NCBI RefSeq assembly: GCF_042682565.1 | Contig: NZ_JBHUIC010000001.1 | DNA length: 64,000 nucleotides | Strand: one strand, 5' to 3' | Source of the DNA: Pistricoccus aurantiacus | Lineage (GTDB): Bacteria; Pseudomonadota; Gammaproteobacteria; Pseudomonadales; Halomonadaceae | Shown here: piece after piece, positions 37,261 through 47,176 of the stretch | Numbering within the stretch: the stretch's first letter is position 1 | How the letters are laid out: every line of letters begins with the position of its first letter | Notes under the pieces: generated by a model | Seen by the model: the letters and a program-made list of their open reading frames with translations, nothing else | Told to the model about the DNA's origin: nothing | Database searches by the model: none | Made by a program: the position numbers and the translations under genes

Positions 37261-38604
37261 ATGACCAAGAAGCTTTTCATCAAGACCCACGGCTGCCAGA
37301 TGAACGAGTATGACTCCGCTCGCATGGCGGATCTGCTCGGCGAATCTCATCGGCTGGAACTCACGGACGACGAGAACGAAGCCGACGTCGTGCTGCTCAA
37401 TACCTGTTCCATCCGCGAGAAGGCGCAGGAGAAGGTCTTTCACCAGCTGGGGCGCTGGAAAAAGCTCAAGGAGCGCAACCCGAACCTGGTGATCGGCGTG
37501 GGCGGCTGCGTGGCCAGCCAGGAAGGCGAGGCGCTGCGCAAGCGGGCGCCCCAGGTTGACCTGGTGTTCGGCCCCCAGACCCTTCACCGGGTGCCGGCCA
37601 TGCTCGATGCAAGTCAAGCGCAGCAGATTTCTGTGGTGGACGTCACCTTTCCGGAAATCGAGAAGTTCGACCATCTGCCCAAGCCCAGCTCCGACGGCGC
37701 CACCGCCTTTGTCTCGATCATGGAAGGCTGCTCCAAGTACTGCACCTTCTGCGTGGTGCCCTATACCCGTGGCGAGGAAGTCTCTCGCGGCTTCGAGGCG
37801 GTGATGGAGGAAGTCATTCATCTGGCGGACCAGGGAGTGCGGGAAATCAACCTGCTGGGCCAGAACGTCAACGCCTACCGAGGTGAAAATGCCCTGGGGG
37901 ACGAGATCGATCTGGCGGAGCTGATCGGTTGCGTGGCGGCGGTGGACGGCATCGACCGCGTGCGTTTCACCACCTCGCACCCGGTGGAATTTTCCGACAG
38001 TCTGATCGATGCCTACGGGGAGATTCCCGAACTGGTCAGTCATCTGCACCTGCCGGTGCAATCCGGCTCCGATCGTATCCTGAGCGCCATGAAACGCGGT
38101 CATACGGTAGAGGAATACGTCGACAAGCTGGAGCGCATCCGCGCGCTGCGCCCGGATATCAGCTTCTCCTCGGATTTCATCATCGGCTTTCCCGGTGAAA
38201 CCGACGCGGACTTCGAGGCCACCCTGGATCTGATTCAACGCATCGGCTTCGATGTGTCCTTCAGTTTCGTCTATTCTGCCCGCCCAGGCACGCCGGCGTC
38301 GGATCTCCCTGACAAAACCCCGGAAGCGGTCAAGAAACAGCGCCTGGCGATCCTCCAGCAGCGCATCACCCAGCAGGCCATGAGTATCAGCCGGCGTATG
38401 GTAGGCAACAGGGAACGCATCCTGGTTACCGGCTTTTCGCCGAAAGACCCGGGAGAGCTTTCCGGACGTACCGAGAACAATCGCGTGGTCAACTTTCGCG
38501 CCGATCAGCCGCTGGAACTGATCGGCCATTTCGTCGACGTCAACATCACCGAGGCGCTTCCCAACTCCCTGCGCGGGACGTTGGTATCCGCCATCCCCCA
38601 TTGA
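37261..38604 (+). CDS. miaB: tRNA-2-methylthio-N6-isopentenyladenosine synthase MiaB
   Basis: MiaB methylthiolates i6A37 of tRNAs reading codons that start with U. The 447-residue radical-SAM methylthiotransferase has three N-terminal cysteines (GCQMN, NTCSIRE, GGCVA), the radical-SAM motif CSKYCTFC and a C-terminal TRAM domain (about 380-443). The start at 37261 gives the family N-terminus MTKKLFIKTHGCQMN; the upstream frame is not supported. It precedes phoH-ybeY-corC-lnt, a widely conserved order. Confidence 0.95.
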   Translation: MTKKLFIKTHGCQMNEYDSARMADLLGESHRLELTDDENEADVVLLNTCSIREKAQEKVFHQLGRWKKLKERNPNLVIGVGGCVASQEGEALRKRAPQVDLVFGPQTLHRVPAMLDASQAQQISVVDVTFPEIEKFDHLPKPSSDGATAFVSIMEGCSKYCTFCVVPYTRGEEVSRGFEAVMEEVIHLADQGVREINLLGQNVNAYRGENALGDEIDLAELIGCVAAVDGIDRVRFTTSHPVEFSDSLIDAYGEIPELVSHLHLPVQSGSDRILSAMKRGHTVEEYVDKLERIRALRPDISFSSDFIIGFPGETDADFEATLDLIQRIGFDVSFSFVYSARPGTPASDLPDKTPEAVKKQRLAILQQRITQQAMSISRRMVGNRERILVTGFSPKDPGELSGRTENNRVVNFRADQPLELIGHFVDVNITEALPNSLRGTLVSAIPH

Positions 38605-38632
38605 AACCCCGATGATCATCCTTCGAAATATT

Positions 38633-38652
38633 GCCCCGACGCCGCTCGGGGC
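38633..38652 (+). terminator. Weak hairpin after miaB
   Basis: GCCCCGA and TCGGGGC form a 7-bp stem with a 6-base loop, 28 bases after miaB, with no strong T-run. It may only attenuate readthrough into phoH. Confidence 0.35.
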
Positions 38653-38699
38653 CTAAGCTCTATTCAACATCCATCTTTTCATAGCGAGGCCCCGTTCTC

Positions 38700-39776
38700 T
38701 TGAGCCAACAAAGCACTCAGGCCCACCGCATCACTACCTTGACCCTAGAACCCAACGACCCCCAGCGCTTGGCCAACCTTTGTGGCCAGCGCGACGAACA
38801 CCTCAAGCTGATCGAAGCACGGCTTGGCGTGACGCTTCGCAATCGCGGCAATACCTTTCAACTCGCCGGGCCCGGTGCCCGCGTCAAGGCGGCGGCCAAC
38901 GTGCTCGAGCATCTCTACCGGGAAGCGGAATCCAGCGAACTGACGCCGGATACGCTGCATCTGTTTCTGCAGGAATCCGGACTGGAGGCGCTGGAGGAGG
39001 AAGGCGTCGAGCGAGAAGACGAAATACTGCTGCGTACGTCCAAGATGTTGATCAAGCCCCGCGGGCTCAATCAGCAACGCTACGTAAGCAGCATCCGTGA
39101 TCACGACATCAACTTCGGCATCGGTCCAGCAGGCACCGGCAAGACCTATCTGGCGGTTGCCGCCGCAGTGGAGGCGCTCAATCAACAGCAGGTACGGCGC
39201 ATCCTGCTGGTACGTCCTGCGGTGGAAGCCGGCGAGAAGCTGGGGTTCCTGCCCGGCGACCTGGCCCAGAAGATCGACCCCTACCTGCGCCCGCTCTATG
39301 ACGCTCTGTACGAGATGGTCGGATTTGAACAGGTGGGCAAGCTGATCGAGCGTCAGATCATCGAAATCGCCCCGCTCGCCTATATGCGCGGACGCACCCT
39401 GAACAACTCCTTCATCATCCTGGATGAAAGCCAGAACACCACGCGGGAGCAGATGAAGATGTTCCTGACCCGAATCGGCTTCGGTTCCACCGCGGTGATC
39501 ACCGGGGACGTCACTCAGGTCGACCTGCCCCGGGGTCAAAGCTCCGGACTGATCCAGGTACTCGACGTGCTCAAGGATACCGCGGGTATCGGCGTTACCC
39601 ACTTCGCCGCCAAGGACGTGGTGCGCCATCCCTTGGTGCAACGCATCATCGAAGCCTATGATCTGTTCGAGGCCAGTGAAGAAGCCGGCGAGCGCGCTCG
39701 CCGCGAAGTTCGGGAACAGGCCCGTCGCGACGCTGCCCTCGCCAATAGCCAAGTCGGCGAACGCAGCCCTTCATGA
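38700..39776 (+). CDS. ybeZ: PhoH-like protein (YbeZ)
   Basis: This PhoH-family ATPase, found next to ybeY, is linked to RNA and ribosome metabolism. The 358-residue protein has a KH-like N-terminus and a Walker A motif GPAGTGKT, with Walker B FIILDESQN. It starts with TTG; GAGG lies about 10 bases upstream. Its TGA overlaps the ybeY ATG. Confidence 0.93.
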   Translation: MSQQSTQAHRITTLTLEPNDPQRLANLCGQRDEHLKLIEARLGVTLRNRGNTFQLAGPGARVKAAANVLEHLYREAESSELTPDTLHLFLQESGLEALEEEGVEREDEILLRTSKMLIKPRGLNQQRYVSSIRDHDINFGIGPAGTGKTYLAVAAAVEALNQQQVRRILLVRPAVEAGEKLGFLPGDLAQKIDPYLRPLYDALYEMVGFEQVGKLIERQIIEIAPLAYMRGRTLNNSFIILDESQNTTREQMKMFLTRIGFGSTAVITGDVTQVDLPRGQSSGLIQVLDVLKDTAGIGVTHFAAKDVVRHPLVQRIIEAYDLFEASEEAGERARREVREQARRDAALANSQVGERSPS

Positions 39777-40303
39777 AAGAGACGGAGATCATGGCCGGAG
39801 CAGGGGCGGACATCACTGTCGATCGCCAGATAGCCTGTGCGAAAAGCGCATCACTTCCCGGCGTGACGCTGCTTGAACGCTGGGTAGCGAAGGTGCTGGA
39901 GCATCATCCCCGGGAAACACGGCGGGAATTGACGATTCGCTTCGTCGGGCCGGAGGAAAGCCAGGCGCTCAATCGCGACTATCGCGGCAAGGATTGCCCT
40001 ACCAACGTGCTGTCCTTTCCTTTCGAGATGCCGCCGGGACTCGCGCTACCCTTGCTGGGGGATCTGGTGATCTGCGATGCGGTAGTGGGTGAGGAAGCCC
40101 GAGCGCAGGGCAAGGCGCTCGAGGATCATTACACGCACATGGTCGTGCATGGCACCCTGCACCTGCTGGGCTATGATCATATCGACGACGGAGACGCGGA
40201 GGTCATGGAATCTCTGGAAACGAGGATTCTCGCCGCTCTCAGTGTTGCCGATCCCTATCATCACGTTACGTCAGATTTCGAGGACAAGAGACCCCACGCA
40301 TGA
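39773..40303 (+). CDS. ybeY: rRNA maturation endoribonuclease YbeY
   Basis: YbeY is a metal-dependent RNase in 16S rRNA 3'-end processing and ribosome quality control. The 176-residue product has the zinc motif HGTLHLLGYDH at residues 126-136. The ATG at 39773 overlaps the phoH stop; an ATG at 39791 after GACGGAG is a second option and would drop six residues. Its stop overlaps corC as ATGA. Confidence 0.94.
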   Translation: MKETEIMAGAGADITVDRQIACAKSASLPGVTLLERWVAKVLEHHPRETRRELTIRFVGPEESQALNRDYRGKDCPTNVLSFPFEMPPGLALPLLGDLVICDAVVGEEARAQGKALEDHYTHMVVHGTLHLLGYDHIDDGDAEVMESLETRILAALSVADPYHHVTSDFEDKRPHA

Positions 40304-41178
40304 GCGAAGATCGATCGAGCGGCCAGAACGGCAAGTCCTGGTTCGACAAGTTGTTCGGCGCTTTTTCCGGCGATTCCGACGAGCCCAGTTCTCGCGACGA
40401 GCTGCTGACGTTTCTACGTGAAGCGGGGACTCGATTGAAGCTCGACCAGGAAGCCCTGGTAATCATCGAGGGCGCCCTGCAGATCAGCGATCAGCAGGTG
40501 CGGGAAGTCCTGATTCCCCGTTCGCAGATTGCCGCCATCGGGGTCGAACAACCGCCGGAGGAATATCTGCCGGTGATACTGGAAACCGGCCATTCCCGCT
40601 ATCCGGTGATCGGAGAAAACCTCGATGACGTGCTGGGAATTCTGCTGGTCAAGGATCTGCTGCCGGTGCTGTATCAGCGTCAGCTGAGTCCGGAAAGCTT
40701 CGATCTTGCCAGCATCCTGCGCCCGGCCATGTTCGTTCCAGAGTCGAAGCGTCTCAACAGCCTGCTCAAGGAGATTCGCGACACCCACAACCATATGGCC
40801 ATCGTGGTGGACGAATACGGCGGCACCGCAGGCATCGTGACCATCGAGGATATTCTCGAGCAGATCGTCGGCGATATCGAGGACGAGCACGATACGGACG
40901 AGGAAGACGATATCCGCGAGGTGGAAGACGGACGTTTCGCGATTCGCGCCTTGACGCAGATCGACGATTTCAACGATCACTTCGATACGAATTTCTCCGA
41001 CGACGAGTTCGATACCGTCGGCGGTCTGGTCATGCAGCGTTTCGGGCACCTGCCCCGGCGAGGCGAATACGCGGATCTCGGCGGCTGGCGCTTCACGGTC
41101 CTCAATGCGGACAATCGGCGCATTCGTCTTCTGCAGGCGGAACCTGTGCCGAGTGGTTATGCCGAGGATGACAACTAG
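40300..41178 (+). CDS. corC: CorC/HlyC-type CBS-domain protein
   Basis: This cytoplasmic protein is linked to magnesium and cobalt efflux in enterics. The 292-residue protein has two CBS domains (about residues 70-190) and a C-terminal CorC/HlyC domain (about 210-288). It has no membrane region. The position between ybeY and lnt is the classic one and suggests a role near the membrane or envelope. Confidence 0.92.
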   Translation: MSEDRSSGQNGKSWFDKLFGAFSGDSDEPSSRDELLTFLREAGTRLKLDQEALVIIEGALQISDQQVREVLIPRSQIAAIGVEQPPEEYLPVILETGHSRYPVIGENLDDVLGILLVKDLLPVLYQRQLSPESFDLASILRPAMFVPESKRLNSLLKEIRDTHNHMAIVVDEYGGTAGIVTIEDILEQIVGDIEDEHDTDEEDDIREVEDGRFAIRALTQIDDFNDHFDTNFSDDEFDTVGGLVMQRFGHLPRRGEYADLGGWRFTVLNADNRRIRLLQAEPVPSGYAEDDN

Positions 41179-41221
41179 CCGCCGGCAACTCCAAATCAGT
41201 CTGACGTTTCGAGGAAATTTC

Positions 41222-42757
41222 GTGGAACAGCATTCAGCAAGGTCCATTCGGCCTCGCTTGCAATATCTTGTTGCTCTCATCGCCGGCGGCCTGACCACCT
41301 TGACCGCCTCCCCTTTCAACTGGTGGTGGCTGGCGCCGATCGTCATCGGCCTGATGTACTGGGGCACACATCGCCTGTCGACGGGACAGGCCGTCATCAA
41401 GGGCTGGTGGTATGGGCTTGGCCTGTTCGGTACCGGTACCTCTTGGGTGTATGTGTCCATTCACGACTATGGCTACACCGGCGCACCCCTGGCAGTATTT
41501 TTGACGGCGCTGTTCGCCATGGCCATGGCGCTGTTTCCCGCTATAACCCTGGGTCTCTATCGCGGCCTGGTGGTACGTGCCTGGCCACCAGGAGCTCTCT
41601 TTTTCCGTGGTTCCTTGATCACCGCCCTGGCTTTCGCCGGCGCCTGGGTGCTCGGAGAAGCGCTGCGTACCTATCTGTTTACCGGCTTTCCCTGGCTGCT
41701 GATCGGTACCTCCATGGTGGACGCGCCTTTGTCTCCCTGGGCGCCGGTGCTTGGGGTCTATGGGCTTTCGTTGATCACGGCACTGACCGGCACCCTGGGG
41801 GTGGAACTACTGCGACGGCGATGGCTGGCGGGGCTTCCCATCGCCATCTTGTGGCTCGCTCCTCTGACTCTGCCTCAGCACTGGACCGAGCCTAGCGGTA
41901 ATCCGGTACGGGTAGCCTTGCTGCAGGGCAATCTGCCCCAATTGATCAAATGGACCGAGCAGGGTCAGCGTCAGGCGGTGAATACCTACAGTGCGCTGAC
42001 CCAGGCACAGAACGCCGATATCGATCTCGTTCTCTGGCCGGAAGCCGCCCTGCCGATGTTCGAGGATCAGGCTCGGCCCTTTCTGGAACGAATACAGGCG
42101 AATCTTTCCCCGGATACCGCCCTGTTGACCGGCATTCTGCAGCGGGATGACGCGGGGAATGCCTACAACGGCGTGATCGGCGTCGGCAATACTCGGGGGC
42201 ATTACCGCAAGGAGCATCTGGTGCCCTTCGGCGAGTATCTTCCCCTGGAAGGGTTGCTCGGCGGCCTGATTGCCTTCTTCGACCTGCCGACCCCTACCAT
42301 GACCCCGGAGCGCTCGAAACAGCCGCCGATGCAGGCTGCGGGCCTCGAGATCGGTACCGCCATCTGTTACGAAATTGTCTATCCGGATCTGGTGGCAAAT
42401 CGGGCAAGAGACGCCAACGTGCTGCTGACCGTGTCCAACGACACCTGGTTCGGTGACTCCTTCGGCCCGCTCCAGCATGTGCAGATGGCGCGACTGCGCG
42501 CCCTGGAAAACGGCCGTTACCTGCTGCGCGCCACCAGCAACGGAGTGACGGTGATCATTGATCCTAAAGGGGAGATCACCGCCCAGGCGAAGCGCTTCAC
42601 CACCACCAGCATCGAAGGCGACGTTCAGGCGATGCAGGGCCTGACGCCTTTCACCCGTACCGGCAGTTGGCCGGTCTGGCTGATGTCTCTGCTACTGCTC
42701 GCGCCGGCGCTGGTGGGTGTCGGATCGCGCAAGCAGCGCCAGTCCGTCAACTCCTGA
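41222..42757 (+). CDS. lnt: Apolipoprotein N-acyltransferase Lnt
   Basis: Lnt adds the third acyl chain to lipoproteins in the inner membrane. The 511-residue product has about seven membrane segments and a carbon-nitrogen hydrolase domain with catalytic E274 (WPEAALP), K330 (YRKEH) and C382 (ICYE), matching E267/K335/C387 of E. coli. The start is GTG 41222, with GAGG 7 bases upstream; this fits the usual length of 512. It ends the miaB-lnt cluster. Confidence 0.93.
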   Translation: MEQHSARSIRPRLQYLVALIAGGLTTLTASPFNWWWLAPIVIGLMYWGTHRLSTGQAVIKGWWYGLGLFGTGTSWVYVSIHDYGYTGAPLAVFLTALFAMAMALFPAITLGLYRGLVVRAWPPGALFFRGSLITALAFAGAWVLGEALRTYLFTGFPWLLIGTSMVDAPLSPWAPVLGVYGLSLITALTGTLGVELLRRRWLAGLPIAILWLAPLTLPQHWTEPSGNPVRVALLQGNLPQLIKWTEQGQRQAVNTYSALTQAQNADIDLVLWPEAALPMFEDQARPFLERIQANLSPDTALLTGILQRDDAGNAYNGVIGVGNTRGHYRKEHLVPFGEYLPLEGLLGGLIAFFDLPTPTMTPERSKQPPMQAAGLEIGTAICYEIVYPDLVANRARDANVLLTVSNDTWFGDSFGPLQHVQMARLRALENGRYLLRATSNGVTVIIDPKGEITAQAKRFTTTSIEGDVQAMQGLTPFTRTGSWPVWLMSLLLLAPALVGVGSRKQRQSVNS

Positions 42758-42779
42758 CATCCCATCGATCCCACGGAAC

Positions 42780-42809
42780 GCAAGAGGCCCGCTGAAGCGG
42801 GCCTCTTGC
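42780..42809. terminator. Hairpin between convergent lnt and phaC
   Basis: GCAAGAGGCCCGC and GCGGGCCTCTTGC form a perfect 13-bp stem with loop TGAA. No T-run follows on either strand, but the stem is strong and lies between two gene ends, so it may terminate both ways. Confidence 0.65.
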
Positions 42810-42834
42810 ACAGCGTCTTGCGCTACCTTGTCGA

Positions 42835-44664
42835 CTATTTCGCTTTCTGCTCTTTCAGTACGTCCTGAATGCTCTGACGCACGTAGCGCCCGGGCGCGGG
42901 TTCGATGATCTCGAGCTCACCCTCGCCGGGCTGGCGAGCGGCCACCAGCTTTTGCGTGTCCACATAGCCGTTCTGGGTAATCCAGTTCTGCCAGTGTGGC
43001 CACCAGGAGCCTTCGTGAGGCGTGGCGCCCTCGAACCATTGCTCCGGGGTCGGCGGCAGAGTGTCGTTGGTCCAGTAACCATACTTGTTCTTGTGGGGCG
43101 GATTGACGATGCCGGCGATATGCCCGGAGCCCCCCAGCACGAAGGTGACCGGTCCCTTGGGCAGCTGAGTTCCCCAGTAGGTGCTGTTCCATTTGGAAAT
43201 ATGATCTTCCTTGGTGGAAATGAAGTAGCTGGGGGTGGAAATCTTGCGCAGGTCGATCTTGACCCCGTCGATTTCGATTCCATTCGGCTCGACGAGGCGG
43301 TTGTCCTTGTACATGTTACGAATGTACCAACCCAGGGTGCCACCGGGCAGGTTGGTGCCGTCCGTGTTCCAGTACAGCAGGTCGAAGGACGAAGGTGCCT
43401 GGCCCTTGAGGTAATTATTGACATAGAACGACCAATAGAGGTCGTTTTCCTTCAGCAGATTGAAGACGAAGCTCAGTACCCGACCGTCAAGATAGCCATC
43501 CCGTTCCAGCTGCCGCTCGATCCCCGCCACTACACGATCGTTGACAAATACCCCAAGCTCGCCGGGATCGCGGAAATCCTGCAGGCACGCCATGTAGGTG
43601 ACGGAACGCACCTTGCGCCCGCGTCGAGTGCTGGTCAGATAGGCCAATGTCGAGGCGGTCAGGGTGCCCCCCACGCAATAGCTCAGCAGGTTGACGGATT
43701 TCTCGCCGCAGGCTTTTTCGATGGCTTCCATGGCGGCGATGGGGCCCATCTGCACATAATCCGCCCAGGTCAGGGTGCGCTGATTCGGCCCCACGTTACG
43801 CCAGGAAATCAGGAAGACCGTGTGGCCCTGCTCCACCAGCCACTCCACCATGGAGTTGCCCGGACGCAGATCCAGGATGTAATACTTGTTGATCCAGGGC
43901 GGCACCACCAGCAGCGGCGTCTTGAAGACCTGCTCCGTGGCCGGCGCATACTGGATCAGTTGGATCAGTTCGTTTTCATAGATTACCGAGCCGGGCGTGA
44001 TCGCGACGTTCTTGCCCACCTCGAAGGCCTGGCGATCGGTCATGGTGACATTGATACCGATGGCCGAGTTCTGCAGATCCTTGCGCAGCTGCGCCATTCC
44101 CTCGACCAGATTCTGCCCCTTGCTTTCCAGGGTCTGGCGCATCACTTCCGGATTGGTGGTCAGAAAATTCGAAGGCGACAGCGCGCTGACATATTGGCGA
44201 GCGTAGAAGCTCAGGCTTCGCCGCTGTTTTTCCGGCAGACCGTGCAGGCTGTCCACCATCGCCTCCATCAATCGTGAGTAACGCAAATACTGCTCGCTAA
44301 TGGCACGATAGAAGGGTTCGCTGCGCCAGGCGTCGTCCTTGAAACGCCGATCCTGAGGCGTCGCCTGCTGATCATCCCTGTCCAGCTGCCATCCTTGCTG
44401 CCACTGCTGCTGCCAGAACTCGAGCTGATCCTGCAGCAGTTTGGCCTGGGTCTCGAATACTGCCTGAGGATTGCTGAAAAAGGTCTGCATGCCGGCTTGC
44501 AGGGTCGCCGTCATATCCTCCTGGATCGCCTTGGCTACCTCGTCTGGCACCCCGTGTTCCTGCACGACCTGCATCAGCGCCTGGGATTCCTCACCGATCG
44601 CTTTCAGCCGCTCGTTCCATTCCTGCTGATCTTCCAGAGACAGATTGTTCAGACTTTGCTGCAT
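42835..44664 (-). CDS. phaC: Class I polyhydroxyalkanoate synthase, copy 1
   Basis: PhaC polymerises 3-hydroxyacyl-CoA to PHA on the granule surface. The 609-residue protein has the lipase-like box SYCVGG with nucleophile C330, the catalytic aspartate in KEDH and the histidine in GGSGHIAG. The N-terminal 110 residues are the poorly conserved family domain. The start ATG 44664 follows a G-rich ribosome binding site; an upstream in-frame start is rejected. A paralogue starts 47 bases before it in the same operon. Substrate range is short-chain by class, inferred. Confidence 0.93.
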   Translation of the reverse strand: MQQSLNNLSLEDQQEWNERLKAIGEESQALMQVVQEHGVPDEVAKAIQEDMTATLQAGMQTFFSNPQAVFETQAKLLQDQLEFWQQQWQQGWQLDRDDQQATPQDRRFKDDAWRSEPFYRAISEQYLRYSRLMEAMVDSLHGLPEKQRRSLSFYARQYVSALSPSNFLTTNPEVMRQTLESKGQNLVEGMAQLRKDLQNSAIGINVTMTDRQAFEVGKNVAITPGSVIYENELIQLIQYAPATEQVFKTPLLVVPPWINKYYILDLRPGNSMVEWLVEQGHTVFLISWRNVGPNQRTLTWADYVQMGPIAAMEAIEKACGEKSVNLLSYCVGGTLTASTLAYLTSTRRGRKVRSVTYMACLQDFRDPGELGVFVNDRVVAGIERQLERDGYLDGRVLSFVFNLLKENDLYWSFYVNNYLKGQAPSSFDLLYWNTDGTNLPGGTLGWYIRNMYKDNRLVEPNGIEIDGVKIDLRKISTPSYFISTKEDHISKWNSTYWGTQLPKGPVTFVLGGSGHIAGIVNPPHKNKYGYWTNDTLPPTPEQWFEGATPHEGSWWPHWQNWITQNGYVDTQKLVAARQPGEGELEIIEPAPGRYVRQSIQDVLKEQKAK

Positions 44665-44711
44665 CGCGTTTCCCCCCTCTTGCGTATTCCGACTGGCCTT
44701 TACCAACGGAT

Positions 44712-46565
44712 TTAGCTTGCCTTCTGCGTCTCGATCGCCGCCTCACTCAGCACCTCGGCTATCGTCTGACGAACATAACGGCCCGGCGCCGGCTCGATGA
44801 TGACTAGCTTGCCCTCGCCGGGCTGACGCGCCGTCACTTGATCGCTTACATTCACATAACCGTTATCTGTGAGCCAGGCCTGCCAGTGTGGCCACCAGGA
44901 TCCGTCGTGATATGTCGCCCCTTCCAGCCATTCCTCATGGCTTGGCGGAAGCGCCTCGTTGGTCCAGTAGCCGTACTTGTTCTTGTGGGGTGGGTTGACC
45001 ACCCCGGCGATATGCCCCGAGCCCCCCAGCACGAAAGTGACCGGTCCCTTGGGCAGTTGGGTGCCGCCGTAGGTGCTGTTCCACTTGGCGATGTGGTCTT
45101 CCTTGGTGGAAAGGAAATAGCTGGGCGTGGAAATCTTGCGCAGGTCGATCTTGACCCCGTCCAGTTCGATGCCGCCAGGCTCGACCAATAGATTTTCCCG
45201 ATACATGTGACGCAGATACCAGCCGTGGGTCGCTCCGACCAGGTTGGTGCTATCCGTGTTCCAGTACAGGAGATCGAAGGGCGCCGGCTTCTCGCCCTTT
45301 AGATAGTTGTTGATGTAGAACGACCAGTAGAGATCGTTTTCCCGCAGCAGATTGAAGGCGAAGGCCATCACCCGGCCATCCAGGTAACCATCTTTCTCCA
45401 TCTGGCGTTCCAGGCTGGAAATGAAAGGCTCCCGGGCAAATACGCCGATTTCACCGGGATCGCTGAAATCCTGCAGTGTCGTCATGTAGGTAACGGAGCG
45501 CACTCGATTCGCCCGGCGAGTGCTGGTCAGGTAGGCAACGGTAGTCGCCGCCAGGGTGCCGCCCACGCAGTAGCTCAGCAGATTGACGGATTTTTCTCCG
45601 GTGGCCTGCTCGATGGCGTCCATGGCGGCAATGGAGCCAAGCTGCATGTAATCCGCCCAGGTGATATCGCCCTGTTGAGGCCCGGGATTGCACCAGGAAG
45701 TCAGAAAGACCGTATGTCCCTGGTCCACCAGCCACTTGACCAGGGAATTGTCCTGACGAAGATCCAGGATGTAGTACTTGTTGATCCAGGGCGGAATGAT
45801 CAAAAGCGGCGTCTTGAAAGTCTTGTCGGTACTCGGCGTGTACTGAATCAGTTGCATCAGTTCGTTTTCATACACTACCGCACCCGGCGTCACCGCGATG
45901 TTCCTGCCGACCTCGAAGGCGCTGCGATCCGTCATCGCCATGTTGATGCCTTCGACGGAGTTATCCAGATCCTCCCGCAGCCGAGCCAGCCCCTCGATCA
46001 GGTTCTGACCCTTGTTCTCCAGGGTGAGGCGCATCACCTCCGGGTTGGTGTTGAAGAAGTTGGAAGGCGACAAGGCGTTGACGTACTGGCGTGCGTAGAA
46101 GCCCAGATTCTGTTGCTGTTCTTCCGAGAGGCCATCCATGTGCGCCACCACGTCGTTGATCAGACGTGAGAACAGCAGATACTGATCGCGTACATGCCGG
46201 TAGACAGGCTCATTCTGCCAGGCCTGATCGCGAAAGCGCCGATCGCCTTTCGCCGGGGCGATGACCGGCTCGCTTTCCTCGCCACCGGTACCATTGAAAT
46301 TGACATTCTGCCGCCAGAGGGCGAACTGGTCCTGCAACAGACGAAGCTGTGCCTGATGGAGCGCCTGAGGATCCGTCCATAGCGCTTGAGCGCCGGCTCG
46401 CAGAGTTTCATTGACATTGTCGTTGACGGTCCGGGCGATTTCGCTGGATTCGCGGCGCCCGGACAGCTGATGCATCAACTCCTGATACTCCTTGCCAATG
46501 GCTTGAAGCCGTTCGTTCCATTCTTCTATGTCGGACAGGGAAGGTGGGGTCACACCTGATCGCAT
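44712..46565 (-). CDS. phaC: Class I polyhydroxyalkanoate synthase, copy 2
   Basis: The 617-residue paralogue of the next gene has the same motifs: C333 in SYCVGG, KEDH and GGSGHIAG. The N-terminal 110 residues differ strongly between the two copies, whereas the catalytic part is very alike, with long identical runs around GGSGHIAG. GAGG lies 8 bases before the ATG, and TATAGT (46622-46627) may be its -10 box. Two tandem class I synthases is an uncommon arrangement. They may differ in substrate or in expression. Confidence 0.92.
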   Translation of the reverse strand: MRSGVTPPSLSDIEEWNERLQAIGKEYQELMHQLSGRRESSEIARTVNDNVNETLRAGAQALWTDPQALHQAQLRLLQDQFALWRQNVNFNGTGGEESEPVIAPAKGDRRFRDQAWQNEPVYRHVRDQYLLFSRLINDVVAHMDGLSEEQQQNLGFYARQYVNALSPSNFFNTNPEVMRLTLENKGQNLIEGLARLREDLDNSVEGINMAMTDRSAFEVGRNIAVTPGAVVYENELMQLIQYTPSTDKTFKTPLLIIPPWINKYYILDLRQDNSLVKWLVDQGHTVFLTSWCNPGPQQGDITWADYMQLGSIAAMDAIEQATGEKSVNLLSYCVGGTLAATTVAYLTSTRRANRVRSVTYMTTLQDFSDPGEIGVFAREPFISSLERQMEKDGYLDGRVMAFAFNLLRENDLYWSFYINNYLKGEKPAPFDLLYWNTDSTNLVGATHGWYLRHMYRENLLVEPGGIELDGVKIDLRKISTPSYFLSTKEDHIAKWNSTYGGTQLPKGPVTFVLGGSGHIAGVVNPPHKNKYGYWTNEALPPSHEEWLEGATYHDGSWWPHWQAWLTDNGYVNVSDQVTARQPGEGKLVIIEPAPGRYVRQTIAEVLSEAAIETQKAS

Positions 46566-46662
46566 TGGCCGTTCCTCTAGGCACTTGTTTCTGGCATCGT
46601 CTAGAAACTCATCACAGCCTGACTATACAGGTCCAGGATGAGGCTCGTATGGATTGAAGAAA

Positions 46663-46681
46663 GCCGGCCGCCTGGGCCGGC
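46663..46681 (-). terminator. Terminator after the phasin gene
   Basis: On the minus strand GCCGGCC and GGCCGGC (7 bp, extendable) flank a 5-base loop, followed by TTTCTT. It lies 10 bases after the phasin stop and would separate the phasin from the synthases, which have their own promoter downstream. Confidence 0.55.
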
Positions 46682-46691
46682 CTGAGCTCGA

Positions 46692-47132
46692 TCAGGAATT
46701 CTTGCGACTACTCTGACTGGACGTCTTGGAAGAGCGCCCGCTTGCTTGATCGGCCTGTTGCTGAACGGACTGGCCCATGGCTTTGGCCTGTTCCTGAGCC
46801 TTCTGGTTCAGTTCGGCAAAGACCTTTTCCATCTCGCTCTTGAACTGCATGCTCAGCTCCGTCATCGACTGAGCGTCTTCGAGCATCTGCTTGGAAAGCT
46901 CGTTGAGCATTTCTGTCTGACGAGTCCCGAAGTCACGCATGTCGTCAGCGTCCTTTACTTCGCTGGCTTCGCGCATGCGTTCGGTACCCATCTGGGTATA
47001 GCGCTTCATGGATTCGAGCTGGAACTCGGTCATCTTTTCCATGCTGTCGAGCATCAGGCCGTTGAGCTTGCGCATCGGCTCAAAGAAGCCACGGGTCTGC
47101 TCGGTGAAATTGGTGAACATTTTGTCTTGCAT
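46692..47132 (-). CDS. phaP: Phasin family protein
   Basis: This small helical protein coats PHA granules. The 146-residue product is almost entirely amphipathic helix, with KLNGLMLDSMEKM and a run of met/glu-rich segments, ending in a serine/lysine-rich tail (about 125-146). AAGGGGG lies 6 bases before the ATG. Its promoter contains a TGC-rich dyad that could be a PhaR-like operator. It is next to two PHA synthases. Confidence 0.85.
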   Translation of the reverse strand: MQDKMFTNFTEQTRGFFEPMRKLNGLMLDSMEKMTEFQLESMKRYTQMGTERMREASEVKDADDMRDFGTRQTEMLNELSKQMLEDAQSMTELSMQFKSEMEKVFAELNQKAQEQAKAMGQSVQQQADQASGRSSKTSSQSSRKNS

Positions 47133-47176
47133 GACGAACCCCCTTCAGTCGTTGGACCTACTAGAGCAGCGCGTTA

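Noticed and set aside
42952..44277. 441-codon frame opposite phaC
   Set aside because: It is a shadow; the opposite strand has the complete synthase with catalytic residues.
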